Shown: positions 1 through 8,457, numbered from the stretch's first letter. The stretch: DNA of 64,000 nt from JB111 sp052093225 (GCA_052093225.1 JBQDDG010000002.1:42145-106144); one strand, 5' to 3'. A program made the numbers and translations. The notes: generated by a model from the letters alone, not told the origin.

Positions 1-11
1 GTCTCCCGGGG

Positions 12-449
12 TCATGTCCCGAGGCCGCCGACGAGAAGGCTGATCGTCATCGCCACGATCACCGTGTTGAACGCGAACGCGAGGATCGAGTGCGTCCGCA
101 TCGCCGACCACGCCTCGCTCGTCCGGCACCGCACGCCCGAGCCGGTCATCGTCGAGGTGAGGACGGACATCGTCAGGTAGTCGCGGTACCGCGGCGCGGC
201 CGGCAGGTCGAGCCCAAGCGCACCATGCTCGACGTCGAGATGCCCGTACCGGGTGACGTAGGCGTAGGCCATGAGCGCCCCCTGGACGGTCCACGTCTCG
301 GCGCTGACCTCCCCGAACAGCGAGCGCCACCACGGCCCCCTGTGCCGGCGCTGCGAAAGTGCCGCCCTGCGGAGGTCGGCGGGCTGCATCCGGGGGAACA
401 CGCGGTGCGCCATGACGATGTGCGTGACGGCGAACAGGACGCAGAACAC
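12..449 (-). CDS. DUF1345-family membrane protein, N-terminus missing
   Basis: The C-terminal two thirds of a DUF1345-type integral membrane protein is visible. It has a hydrophobic helix at the very N-terminus (FCVLFAVTHIVMAH), a middle helix, a PxYRDYLTMSVLTSTMTGSG segment typical of the family, and a last helix (LAFAFNTVIVAMTISLLVGG). Function is unknown for the family. The family is usually about 200-230 aa, and here only 145 aa follow the first usable start, a GTG. The frame stays open upstream to a TGA at 540-542 but holds no other start codon. Another gene begins divergently at 634, so there is no room for the missing helices. It is probably a 5'-truncated or frameshifted remnant; a real short protein is less likely. 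Confidence 0.5.
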   Translation of the reverse strand: MFCVLFAVTHIVMAHRVFPRMQPADLRRAALSQRRHRGPWWRSLFGEVSAETWTVQGALMAYAYVTRYGHLDVEHGALGLDLPAAPRYRDYLTMSVLTSTMTGSGVRCRTSEAWSAMRTHSILAFAFNTVIVAMTISLLVGGLGT

Positions 450-590
450 GCGGACGAAGGGCGGGGACGAGGTCGCCGAGTGAGTCCTCGAGCCAGGTGC
501 GCACGCACGGGTACTCCGCCACCTGCCTGGTACGGGAAATCATCGCGGGTGCCGTCGGGCGAGGTCCCCCGGTTGCAGCGGCGGACGAAA

Positions 591-623
591 CACATAGTCT
601 GTGAGCCAGCACATAGTCGTGAG
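591..623 (+). repeat. Direct repeat in the promoter region of the surface-protein pair
   Basis: CACATAGTC occurs at 591-599 and 610-618, each followed within 1-2 bases by GTGAG. The 19-bp period is close to two helical turns. It sits immediately upstream of the start at 634, so it could be a regulator binding site. The second GTGAG also overlaps the ribosome binding site region. Confidence 0.3.
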
Positions 624-633
624 GTGAGCACTG

Positions 634-1989
634 ATGGCAACGGCCGGGGACGGGACCGGGCAGGGGCGAGGACGCCTCCTGCGCTGGGCCGTGCGTGGCC
701 TCTCGACGATCGGCGGCGCGGCAGCCGCCACCGTCGTCGGTTTCACGCTCGCCTCCCCTGCGGCTGCGGCCGAGGAGTCCCCCGACGATGGCCATGAGAC
801 CGGCATCGTCCGTTCGATCCTCGAGGGCGTCGGCGAGCACGTTTTCGACCCGACCGTCGAGGGCCTCGTGGACCCGGTCGTCAACGAGGTCGCAGAGCCC
901 GTCGTCGAAGACGCCGTGGACCCCGTGGTCGGGGACGTCGCCGAGCCCGTCGCCGAAGAGGTCGCAGAGCCCGTCGTGGAAGACGTCGTGGACCCGGTCG
1001 TCGCCGAGGCGGCCCCCGTCCTGGACGACGTGACCGAACCCGTGGGCGAGGTCGCGTCGCCGGTGACCGACGCGGTCACACCGGTGGTCGAGGAGGCGGC
1101 GGCGCCGGTCGGCGAGGTCGTCGCACCGGTGGCGGAGGCCGTCACGCCCGTCGGCGACGAGGTCGCCGCTCCCCTCGTCGGGCTCTCCACACCGCTCGGC
1201 GAGGTCCTCGGTGAGATCACCCGGCCGCTCGCGCCGGTCACCGACGCCGTGGCCCCCGTTCTCGAGGCCACCTCTCCCGTCCTCGAGGTGACCGCACCGG
1301 TGTTCGACGCGGTCGCTCCCGTCGTGGCCCCGCTCGCCCCGGTGGTCGACGACGTCGCGGAGATCGCCGAGCCCGTCCTCGACGTCGAGGAGCTCCTCCC
1401 CGCTCCCGTGCTCCCGCCGACCACGCCCGACCCCACGCCGGCTCCCGCACCGGCGCCGGACCTGCCGGCGGTCCCCGACATTCCCGCCGGGCCCGAGGTA
1501 CCGGCCGAGCCCGGGGCGCCCGCCGATGATGTGGACACGCCGGCGCCCGCGGACCTCCCGGTGGCCGGCGCCGTTGCGCCGATTCCCACCACGCTGACCC
1601 TCGTCCTCGGCAGCGACGACTCGGAGCAGCCGGCACGGCCGGCGACTCCCGCGTACAGCGGCGCCGTCGCCACCGAGACCGGGGCCACGACTGCCGCCGC
1701 GGCGAGCACGTCCGCCCCGGACCTCGCGAACGGCCTGGCCGAGGACGCCGCGCCGAGCAGCACGCCCGCGCCGATCGTCGACACCATCCTCGGTGCGCAC
1801 GGCACGAGCGCCGCGCCCGCCACCTTCTCGCTCACTGCCGACTCCTCCCCGCTGCGCGCGGGCGGGCCGGACGCCACGGCCTCCGGTCGGTTCGAGCTCG
1901 ACGAGTGCGCACTGGTCTGGCCCGTCGGCGACTCCGCCGACGTGGCGCTGCTCGACGTCGACCACGAGGTACCCGTCTCCCCTGCCTGA
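634..1989 (+). CDS. Secreted repetitive Val/Pro/Asp/Glu-rich protein
   Basis: No known family is recognised. A basic N-terminus is followed by a hydrophobic stretch and an AxA site (LASPAAAAEES, residues about 40-50), which suggests a Sec signal peptide. Residues about 60-250 are an imperfect short repeat built on xPVVxxVxxPV (DPVV, EPVV, APVx), predicted to be extended or weakly helical. Residues about 250-320 are Pro/Ala-rich like a wall-spanning linker, and the tail is Thr/Ala/Ser-rich. No LPxTG or membrane anchor is seen, so it may be released or wall-associated. The start is supported by GAGGTGAG about 6 nt upstream. It lies 81 nt before the LPETG-anchored gene, so the two probably form a surface-protein unit. 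Confidence 0.65.
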   Translation: MATAGDGTGQGRGRLLRWAVRGLSTIGGAAAATVVGFTLASPAAAAEESPDDGHETGIVRSILEGVGEHVFDPTVEGLVDPVVNEVAEPVVEDAVDPVVGDVAEPVAEEVAEPVVEDVVDPVVAEAAPVLDDVTEPVGEVASPVTDAVTPVVEEAAAPVGEVVAPVAEAVTPVGDEVAAPLVGLSTPLGEVLGEITRPLAPVTDAVAPVLEATSPVLEVTAPVFDAVAPVVAPLAPVVDDVAEIAEPVLDVEELLPAPVLPPTTPDPTPAPAPAPDLPAVPDIPAGPEVPAEPGAPADDVDTPAPADLPVAGAVAPIPTTLTLVLGSDDSEQPARPATPAYSGAVATETGATTAAAASTSAPDLANGLAEDAAPSSTPAPIVDTILGAHGTSAAPATFSLTADSSPLRAGGPDATASGRFELDECALVWPVGDSADVALLDVDHEVPVSPA

Positions 1990-2070
1990 GGCGTGCCCTG
2001 CCGGCGCTGCTGCCGGCACACGCATCCACGCGCGACCGCGCATCCACAGGCACACCCAAGGAGACACGTC

Positions 2071-3273
2071 ATGCCTACCTTGCTTCGACGCGCCCTCAGA
2101 GCCACGGTGCTCTCGGGCGGAATACTCATCGCCGGGGCCGCCGCGGCCCAGGCGGACGACGGACTGCTCGGTGACGAGCCGGACGGCGGCGGACTCATCG
2201 AGGACGTCGTCTCGGACGTCACGGCGACCATCCCCGTGACGGTGCCGGTCGACGTCGGCGACGTCACCGCCACGGTGCTCGGCGAGACGACCATCGACTC
2301 GGACGAGACACCCGCACCGGCCGATCCTGCCCCGACCTCGACCGTCGAGGTCCTCCAGGAGCCCGAGGACCCGGCCGGCGCACTGCCGGACGAGGCCGAC
2401 GAGTCCGTCGCGCTCGACATCGCCGCGGACGACACGGCGACGCTCCCGATCACGGCGCCCGTGACGGCGGGCGACCCCGTCGTCAACGTGGGCGGGGAGA
2501 CCGACGTCGAGCCTGCCGAGGCCGCACCCGCGGCCGAGGCTCCGACCTCGACCACCACCGTGACGACGGCGGAGCCCGAGGCCGACGCCGAGCCCGTCGT
2601 ACACGAGGGACCTGAGCTGACCGACGGCCTGGTCGAGGACGTCGTCGCCGACACCACGGTCACCGCCCCGGTGACCGCACCGGTCGACGTCGGCGACGTC
2701 ACGCTCAACGTGCTCGGCGAGACCACGATCGACCGCACCGAGGCACCGGCGCCCGCCCAGCAGGCACCGGTCGCGACCACCGCGGTCGACACCACCGACG
2801 GCACGGACGGCACTGGCAACGGGACCGGGAACGGCGGCCTCATCGATGACGTCATCTCCGACCTCACCGCCACCGCCCCCGTGACACTCCTGATCTCGCT
2901 CGGGGACATCACGCTCAATGTCCTCGGCGAGACCGAGATCATCGAGGAGATCACGCCGCCGGTCACCGACCCGACCGACCCGGTGGACCCGGTGGACCCC
3001 ACCGACCCGACCGACCCGGTGGACCCGACCGACCCGTCGGACCAGATGGACCCGTCGAACGTGACTGACCCGATGACCGACGGTCGCACCGTCCCCGTCG
3101 TCCTCGAGACGTCGACGGACACGGCCGCTCAGTCGTCGGCCGGCACGGCATCGGCCGGTACGCCGGTCCAGGAGCTCCCCGAGACGGGAGCGGGCGCCTC
3201 GCTCCCGCTCGCGGCCCTTGCCGGGGTGCTCGTCCTCGCCGGGCTGGTCACGCGCAGGTTCGCCCGCGCCTGA
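2071..3273 (+). CDS. LPETG-anchored surface protein with chaplin-like repeats
   Basis: A 400-aa protein with a signal peptide ending near AAAAQADD, four related blocks, and a C-terminal sorting signal (LPETG, hydrophobic helix, RRFARA tail), so it should be attached to peptidoglycan by a sortase. The blocks read roughly GLIEDVVSDVTATIPVTVPV followed by DVGDVTATVLGET. Two are strong (2230s, 2640s), the last is strong (2850s) and one is diverged (2440s). The pattern V-x-x-PV-x-x-PV-x-VGD-V-x-V-x-G resembles the chaplin (DUF320) core but lacks its cysteines. A DPTDPVDP stretch forms the wall linker. The start at 2071 has a perfect AAGGAGA site 8 nt upstream; longer in-frame extension lacks one. 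The chaplin kinship is inferred by eye. Confidence 0.75.
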   Translation: MPTLLRRALRATVLSGGILIAGAAAAQADDGLLGDEPDGGGLIEDVVSDVTATIPVTVPVDVGDVTATVLGETTIDSDETPAPADPAPTSTVEVLQEPEDPAGALPDEADESVALDIAADDTATLPITAPVTAGDPVVNVGGETDVEPAEAAPAAEAPTSTTTVTTAEPEADAEPVVHEGPELTDGLVEDVVADTTVTAPVTAPVDVGDVTLNVLGETTIDRTEAPAPAQQAPVATTAVDTTDGTDGTGNGTGNGGLIDDVISDLTATAPVTLLISLGDITLNVLGETEIIEEITPPVTDPTDPVDPVDPTDPTDPVDPTDPSDQMDPSNVTDPMTDGRTVPVVLETSTDTAAQSSAGTASAGTPVQELPETGAGASLPLAALAGVLVLAGLVTRRFARA

Positions 3274-3285
3274 CCGGTCCCGGCC

Positions 3286-4506
3286 CTAGCCGCCGAGCCC
3301 GTCGAGCCGTCGCTGCAGGTGGCGACGCTCGGCGGGCGACGCGGCGAGCGAGATCGCCTTGGCATACGCCACGGCGGCCTCGTCGTCCCGGCCCGTCTGC
3401 TGAAGGAGGTGAGCACGGGTCGCCCATGCGGGCTGGAAGCGTCCGGCACGCTCGCCGATCCCGTCGAGCACGGCGAGTCCGGCCTTGGGCCCCTCGGTCC
3501 TGCCGAGGACGGCGGCGAGCGCCGTCGCGCTGCCGAGCGAGGGAGCCACCTCGTGGAGGGCGGCGTGGAGGCGCGCGAGGGTCGACCAGCTCGTGCCGCG
3601 GCCGTCGCGCCGGGCGCAGTGGACGGCCTGGATCGCGGCCTCCAACTGGAACCGCCCGACCACGCGCCTCGAGTGGGCCGCGCGCAGGTAGCCGTGCGCG
3701 CGGTCGATGAGCGCGCCGTCCCAGCGGGCAGGGTCCTGCTCGTCGAGCGGGACGAGCTCGCCCTCGTCGTCCACAGCCGACCCCGCGCGCGAGGCGGCGA
3801 GCAGGACGAGGGCGGCCAACCCGTTCGCCTCGGCGTCGTCAGGGGCCAGCTCGGCGACGATCTCGGCGAGCCGCAGTCCCTCGGTCGGGAGCCGGCTCGG
3901 CTGCTCGCCGGTGGACCACTCGATGACGTACGCGCCGTACACGGCCTCGAGCACCGCCGTCATGCGCACGTGGAGGTCGCTGCGGTCCGGGATCTCGAAC
4001 GGGGTCCCGGCCTCGCGCAGCCGCCGCTTCGCGCGCGTGAGCCGGGTGGCCATGGTCGCGGCTGGGACCGCGAACGCGCGCGCCACCTGGGCGGCGGTGA
4101 ACCCGAGCACGACGTCGAGCATGAGCGGCGTACGGACCGCCGGGTCGACGTCGGGGTGGGCGCAGACGAGCATGAGCTCGAGGCGCCTGTCCCCCAGGGC
4201 GTCCGGGTCGATGTCCTGAATGACGCCGAGGCGGCGCGCCACCGCGTCGTCGAGCGGGCCGGTGCGGCGCACCTCGGCCGAGCGCCACCGGTCCCGCATC
4301 CGGTTGCGGGCGACGGTGAGGAGCCACGCCGCCGGGTTGTCCGGGACGCCGCGCCGGGGCCACGTCCGCAATGCACGCTCGAGGGCGTCCCCCACCGCGT
4401 CCTGGGCCGCCTCGACGTCACCGTCGGGGGCGGCGAGGAGTGCGACGACGCGGCCGTACCCGTCCCTGGCCGCGCGTGCGGCCGCGTCGTACGCGTCCTC
4501 GGGCAC
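3286..4506 (-). CDS. ECF42-type RNA polymerase sigma factor with TPR-like C-terminal domain
   Basis: The N-terminal region carries sigma-70 regions 2 and 4. Region 2 shows DAVGDALERALRTWP and PAAWLLTVARNRMRDRWR; region 4 shows LMLDVVLGFTAAQVARAFAVP with an ATMATRLTRAKRRLRE helix. The remaining 220 or so residues form the helical extension (DUF6596/TPR-like) that defines the ECF42 group. ECF42 genes are regularly paired with DGPF/YCII-like proteins, exactly as here, and lack a classical anti-sigma factor. The start is GTG with GGAGGAC 5 nt upstream. It follows the DGPF gene by 17 nt, so the two are co-transcribed. The signal sensed is unknown. Confidence 0.85.
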   Translation of the reverse strand: MPEDAYDAAARAARDGYGRVVALLAAPDGDVEAAQDAVGDALERALRTWPRRGVPDNPAAWLLTVARNRMRDRWRSAEVRRTGPLDDAVARRLGVIQDIDPDALGDRRLELMLVCAHPDVDPAVRTPLMLDVVLGFTAAQVARAFAVPAATMATRLTRAKRRLREAGTPFEIPDRSDLHVRMTAVLEAVYGAYVIEWSTGEQPSRLPTEGLRLAEIVAELAPDDAEANGLAALVLLAASRAGSAVDDEGELVPLDEQDPARWDGALIDRAHGYLRAAHSRRVVGRFQLEAAIQAVHCARRDGRGTSWSTLARLHAALHEVAPSLGSATALAAVLGRTEGPKAGLAVLDGIGERAGRFQPAWATRAHLLQQTGRDDEAAVAYAKAISLAASPAERRHLQRRLDGLGG

Positions 4507-4523
4507 GCGTCCTCCGGGCTCCG

Positions 4524-4892
4524 TCAGGTCCAGGAGCCGTCGACGATCGACGTGGCGGCCGGCCGCACCTCGATCGTCCCGTAGGAGGCGGCGGGGCAGC
4601 GCTCGGCCCAGCCGACGGCGGCGTCGACGTCGGGGACGTCGACGACGAGGACGCCGGCGAGCGCCTCCTTGGTCTCGGCGAAGGGGCCGTCCTGCACCTG
4701 GGTGGTACCCGCGCGCCGGGTGACGGTGCGTGAGTCCGCCGCGTCCGTGAGCATGTCGGCCCCGACGAGCACGCCGGCCTCCGTCAGGGCGTCGGCGTAC
4801 TCGCCGAACAGGCGCTGCATGTCCGCCATGTCCTCGGCCGGCACCTGCCCGGGCTCGGGCTCACCGCTGTGCACCAAGAGTGCGAATCGCAT
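4524..4892 (-). CDS. DGPF-domain (YCII-related) protein, partner of the ECF42 sigma factor
   Basis: A 122-aa single-domain YCII-related protein carrying the signature DGPFAETKE (DGPF at residues 68-71). These proteins have a ferredoxin-like alpha/beta fold. Their biochemical role is unsettled, but they are the standard genomic partner of ECF42 sigma factors and are thought to belong to their regulons or signalling. An ATG start is preceded by GGAGA. It is the first gene of a two-gene unit leading into the sigma factor. Confidence 0.88.
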   Translation of the reverse strand: MRFALLVHSGEPEPGQVPAEDMADMQRLFGEYADALTEAGVLVGADMLTDAADSRTVTRRAGTTQVQDGPFAETKEALAGVLVVDVPDVDAAVGWAERCPAASYGTIEVRPAATSIVDGSWT

Positions 4893-5004
4893 GATCGTCT
4901 CCGTCCGTCTCGTCCAGTCTCGCGCAGCCCCTGCGGCCGCGCACCAGGATGACGAACGGGCGCGGCCGGGATCGTCACCCGGCGTCGATCGTCGTCGAAC
5001 ACCC

Positions 5005-5595
5005 TCAGTGCCCGCGCACCGCCTGGACGAAGCGCCGGATCAGGTCGTGGTCCTTCGTGCCGCGGATGGACTCGACGCCGCTGGAGACGTCGACGCCCCA
5101 CGGCCTGGCCGCGGCGATCGCGCCCGCCACGTTGTCCGGGGCGAGTCCGCCCGCGAGCATCCAGCGGCCGGTCGGCGGCGTGCCGAGCAGCTCGAGGTCC
5201 CAGGGGGTCCCCGAGCCGGGGGTGCGGGAGTCGAGGAGGAGGACCTGCTCGCCGTGCTCGCCGACGTCGGTCGGTCCGGTCTCGGCGGAAGTCGCCCGCC
5301 AGACGCGGGGGAAGGCGGCCACGCCGCGCCGGTTGTCGGCCTCGGGGTAGCCGTGGAGCTGGAGGACGTCGACGCCGAGCTCGCGGGCGGTGGTGACGGC
5401 GTCGTCGACCAGGAGGTCGTGGACCACGAGGACGGTGGTGAGGCCGTCCGCCGCCCGGACGAGGGCTCTCGCCTCGTCGAGGGTCACGGCCCGCGGGCTG
5501 GTCGAGCTGATGACGACGCCGATCGCGTCGGCACCGGCGGAGCGGGCGGCCCGGACGTCGTCGGGCGTCCGCAGACCGCAGATCTTGACGAACAA
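5005..5595 (-). CDS. trpF: Phosphoribosylanthranilate isomerase
   Basis: TrpF catalyses the Amadori rearrangement of N-(5-phosphoribosyl)anthranilate to CdRP in tryptophan synthesis. The hallmark N-terminal FVKICGLRTPDDV with the catalytic Cys is present, followed by GADAIGVV, VDVLQLHG and LAGGLAPDNV (phosphate-binding loops). The C-terminal GVDVSSGVES and GTKDHDLIRRFV motifs complete a normal 196-aa (beta/alpha)8 enzyme. The start is the TTG just before TTC GTC AAG, chosen because GGAGG lies 5 nt upstream and because the family begins at this point. No other trp gene is in the window, so it is encoded apart from the main trp cluster. Confidence 0.9.
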   Translation of the reverse strand: MFVKICGLRTPDDVRAARSAGADAIGVVISSTSPRAVTLDEARALVRAADGLTTVLVVHDLLVDDAVTTARELGVDVLQLHGYPEADNRRGVAAFPRVWRATSAETGPTDVGEHGEQVLLLDSRTPGSGTPWDLELLGTPPTGRWMLAGGLAPDNVAGAIAAARPWGVDVSSGVESIRGTKDHDLIRRFVQAVRGH

Positions 5596-5872
5596 CGGAA
5601 CCTCCGGGTCTCGGGAACGCGCTCGCTGCGCGGGAACGGGCGTGCCGGCGCGGGGCGGTGGGCCGGCGCGGGCCGGTGGGCCGGGGTCATTGTGCCCGCA
5701 TGCCCGTCCGCTGCGGGTCGGCGTCGCGGCCCGTGGACGTGGACGGCCGGCATGCCATCGGGCCCGTCCGGCACCGGCGGCACCGCGGATGCGCCATACT
5801 CCGTCCCACCTGCCCAGCCTCCGGGAGTCCGATGCTCCGACCGGATGGGCCCGGAGGGCCTGGAGGGGTGCC

Positions 5873-6268
5873 ATGACGGGGTTGCGGGTGCGCTCGATCG
5901 TGGTGGGCACGCTCGCGGTCCTCGTGGGCGGGACGCTGCTGCTCCGCCCTTTCGCGTCGCTGACGTTCTTGCTGCTGGTCATCGTGGCGGGGCTGTTCGT
6001 GATGGCGGCCGGCCGCATCGCCGACCTGGACCGCCCGTACGCGCCGCTCGACCTCGTACCACCGGTGGGTTACGTCCTCGCCGCGGTCGCGATGCTGGTC
6101 TGGCCGGGCAGCGCCCTCGTCATCCTCGTCTGGGTCGTCGGCGTCTCGCTGCTCATCGACGGCGGCGTGGCACTGGTGCGGGCGGTCCGCGACCGGGGCC
6201 CCGGCCGTGTCGCCTCCGCACTGCGCGGCGCGGCAAGCATCGTGCTCGGGGTGCTAGCCCTCGCGTAG
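5873..6268 (+). CDS. DUF308/HdeD-like membrane domain, 5' piece of a broken lipase fusion
   Basis: A 131-aa membrane protein of the HdeD/DUF308 type. It contains about five helices arranged as repeated helical pairs, with the family's short turn before the second helix of each pair (LLLRPFASLT, MLVWPGSALV). The ATG has GGAGGGG a few bases upstream. The reading frame ends at a TAG at 6266-6268, but the same frame continues with PDVTTVVVAVIFGIRVLWSG, which is the expected sixth helix. Position 6266-6268 is therefore best explained as a TGG (Trp of a WPD turn) mutated to TAG. Alone it could make a shortened five-helix protein. Confidence 0.65.
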   Translation: MTGLRVRSIVVGTLAVLVGGTLLLRPFASLTFLLLVIVAGLFVMAAGRIADLDRPYAPLDLVPPVGYVLAAVAMLVWPGSALVILVWVVGVSLLIDGGVALVRAVRDRGPGRVASALRGAASIVLGVLALA

Positions 6269-7620
6269 CCCGACGTCACCACCGTCGTCGTCGCCGTCAT
6301 CTTCGGCATCCGCGTGCTGTGGAGCGGCCTCGAGCTGGTCTGGCAGGGCATCCGCGCACGTGTCCGGGGCACCCGCGCGGAGCCCGGCACGGACGATGCC
6401 GTCGAGGGCGCGCAGCCGTGGTGGCGCCGCGGTCTGTCGGTCACCGCCGCCGCGGCCACGCTCGCCCTCACGCTCGCCCTGGCCGGGCTCGGCCTGTTCG
6501 TCGGCCACGGCACGCCCGTGCCGGACGCCTTCTACGACGCGCCCGACGAGGTGCCCGCCGAGCCCGGCGTGCTCCTGCGCACCGAGGAGTTCGACCGGGC
6601 GGTCCCCGACGGCGCCCGGGCCTGGCGCATCCTCTACACCACCAGCGCGCTGGGCACGACACCCGCTCTCGCCAGCGGGATCCTCGTCGTCCCCGAGGAC
6701 ACCGGGGACGAGCCGCTGCCCGTGGTGACCTGGGCCCACGGCACCACCGGCGTCGCCGAGGGCTGCGCGCCCTCCCTGCTGGACGAACCCTTCGAGTCCG
6801 GCGCCCTGTTCACCCTCGACGAGGCGATCGACGAGGGCTACGCCGTCGTCGCCACCGACTACATCGGGCTCGGTACCGAGGGACCCCACGCCTACCTCGT
6901 CGGCGAGCCCGCCGGCCACGCGGTGCTCGACGCCGTCCGCGCCGCCCATGGCGTCGACGGCCTCGAGCTGGCCGACCGGTCGGTCGTCTGGGGACACTCG
7001 CAGGGCGGCCACGCCGCGCTGTGGGCCGGCGTCCTCGCCGAGGACTACGCGCCCGAGGCCGGGGTGGTCGGTGTCGCCGCCATGGCCCCGGCCGCCGACC
7101 TCACCTCGCTGGTCGCCACCACCGACGACGTCCCCGGCGGCAGCATCTTCGCCTCCTACGCCGTCGAGGGCTACGCCCGCACCTACGCCGACGTGGCGGT
7201 CGACGACTACGTCCGCGGGGCTGCGAAGGTCCAGACCGACGAGATGGCCACCCGCTGCCTGTCGGGCCCGGGGGCGCTGCTCAACATCGCCGAGTCCCTG
7301 GTCCAGGAGACCTCGATCTTCGACGTCGATCCCGACTCGGGTGCGCTCGCGAGCGGATGCGGGAGAACGTCCCGACGGCGCCGATCGCCGCGCCGGTGCT
7401 GCTCGCCCAGGGCGAGACCGACCCGCTCATCCTCCCCTCGGCCCAGGAGGAGTACGCCGAGCAGCGCTGCGCGTCCGGCGGCGGCCCCGTGGACTACCGC
7501 ACCTACGCGGGCCGCGATCACGTCGGGCTCGTCGCGGACGACTCCCCGCTCGTCCCCGAGCTGCTGGAGTGGACGCGGGGCCGGTTCGCGGGCGAGCAGG
7601 CGCCTGACACCTGTCCCTGA
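6269..7620 (+). pseudogene. Lipase-type alpha/beta hydrolase, 3' piece of broken DUF308-lipase fusion
   Basis: This continues in frame after the TAG with the last DUF308 helix and a further hydrophobic helix (WWRRGLSVTAAAATLALTLALAGLGLF region). A secretory-lipase-like hydrolase follows, with an oxyanion region VVTWAHGTTGVAEGCAPS, the nucleophile elbow GHSQGG (Ser) and VATDYIGLGTEG. Near 7345-7365 the frame is lost. The true C-terminus (RENVPTAPIAAPVLLAQGET, then an Asp, and GRDHVGL with the catalytic His) continues in the +1 frame to the TGA at 7620. Two lesions, a nonsense codon and a one-base deletion or two-base insertion, argue for a decaying gene rather than recoding. Confidence 0.7.
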
Positions 7621-7745
7621 GCCGTCCGGAGCTCCGAGGGGCGGGCTCGCCTCCCGCGGTTCGTCGCCCCCGTGGCTGACGGCGGCGGACGACGACTCTG
7701 ATCCAGCGGTGACGTGCCCACACCTCGGGTCGGGCGGCGCCGTTC

Positions 7746-8255
7746 CTAGTCCTCGGGTCCGGTGATCCCGACGTCGGCCAGGTTCTGCGCCTCCTGCGAG
7801 CCGGCGTCGTAGGACTTGGCGGCCGTCATGATGACGCGCGCGTGCTCGGGCGTGACGACCTCGACATCGACCGTGTTCCACGGCGTGTGCCGAGGTCCGT
7901 CCGTGCAGCCGGGCCGGAGCCGCTCGCAGGCCGCGGCGATGCCGTCGATCTGGGACAGGACGGCCGAGAAGCTCACGGTCAGCGCCGGCGGCGCCACGGC
8001 CGTCTCGTCCGGCGCCGCGCGGAGCAGGACGTCCTGGAACGGCCAGCGGCGCAGGTGCGTGAGCTGCCCGGGAATGGTGAACAGGTCGAAGAAGCCGAGG
8101 CCGTTCGCCCAGAAGTCCACCGACGCCGCGAGGTCGCGCGTGGGGACGGTGAGGAACATGGGCATCCCGTAGATGCCGTGGAAGGGCTCGGGCGGGACGG
8201 CGTCGGGGCCCGGAGCCGGTACGGGGCTGTGCTCGAAGGCGTCGTAGGTGCTCAT
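7746..8255 (-). CDS. VOC-superfamily (glyoxalase/bleomycin resistance-like) protein
   Basis: A 169-aa protein with a vicinal-oxygen-chelate fold signature. A first beta strand MFLTVPTRDLAASVDFWANG is followed by LGFFDLF, a middle strand pair, and a final DVEVVTPEHARVIMTAA. Metal-ligand positions typical of true glyoxalases are not clearly kept, so substrate and activity cannot be assigned. The ATG is preceded by GGTGGAGG. It stands alone between the broken lipase gene and the tRNA terminator. Divergent binding or resistance proteins of this superfamily look similar. Confidence 0.7.
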   Translation of the reverse strand: MSTYDAFEHSPVPAPGPDAVPPEPFHGIYGMPMFLTVPTRDLAASVDFWANGLGFFDLFTIPGQLTHLRRWPFQDVLLRAAPDETAVAPPALTVSFSAVLSQIDGIAAACERLRPGCTDGPRHTPWNTVDVEVVTPEHARVIMTAAKSYDAGSQEAQNLADVGITGPED

Positions 8256-8395
8256 GGCCTCCACCCTCGGCCCGGGCGGGCCCAGATGGTCAAGGACAAT
8301 CCGGGTGCGGGAGGCCTGATGGAGATGGGGAGCGTCGCCGCGTCCGGCGAGATCCTCAGCGAACACACACTCGACCCCACCCACAGCTACCAACG

Positions 8396-8435
8396 AAAAA
8401 ACGGCTAAACCCCCGACACCGGGGGTTCAGCCGTT
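8396..8435 (-). terminator. Rho-independent terminator of the tRNA-Ala gene
   Basis: On the minus strand AACGGCT(G/A)AACCCCC pairs over 15 bp with GGGGGTTTAGCCGTT around a 6-nt loop (one mismatch), followed directly by a run of six T. It starts about 22 nt beyond the CCA end of the tRNA. Confidence 0.9.
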
Positions 8436-8457
8436 CACGATGTCCTGAGACATCACA

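Noticed and set aside
540..3122. Long minus-strand reading frame of 860 codons rich in Ser/Thr/Gly
   Set aside because: It is the antisense of the two repetitive surface-protein genes, has no start context or recognisable domain, and exists only because of the high GC content.
5873..7620. Programmed readthrough or frameshift in the DUF308-lipase gene
   Set aside because: Two independent lesions, no slippery sequence or stem-loop evident at either, and the TAG is one base from an expected Trp codon; decay or error is simpler.
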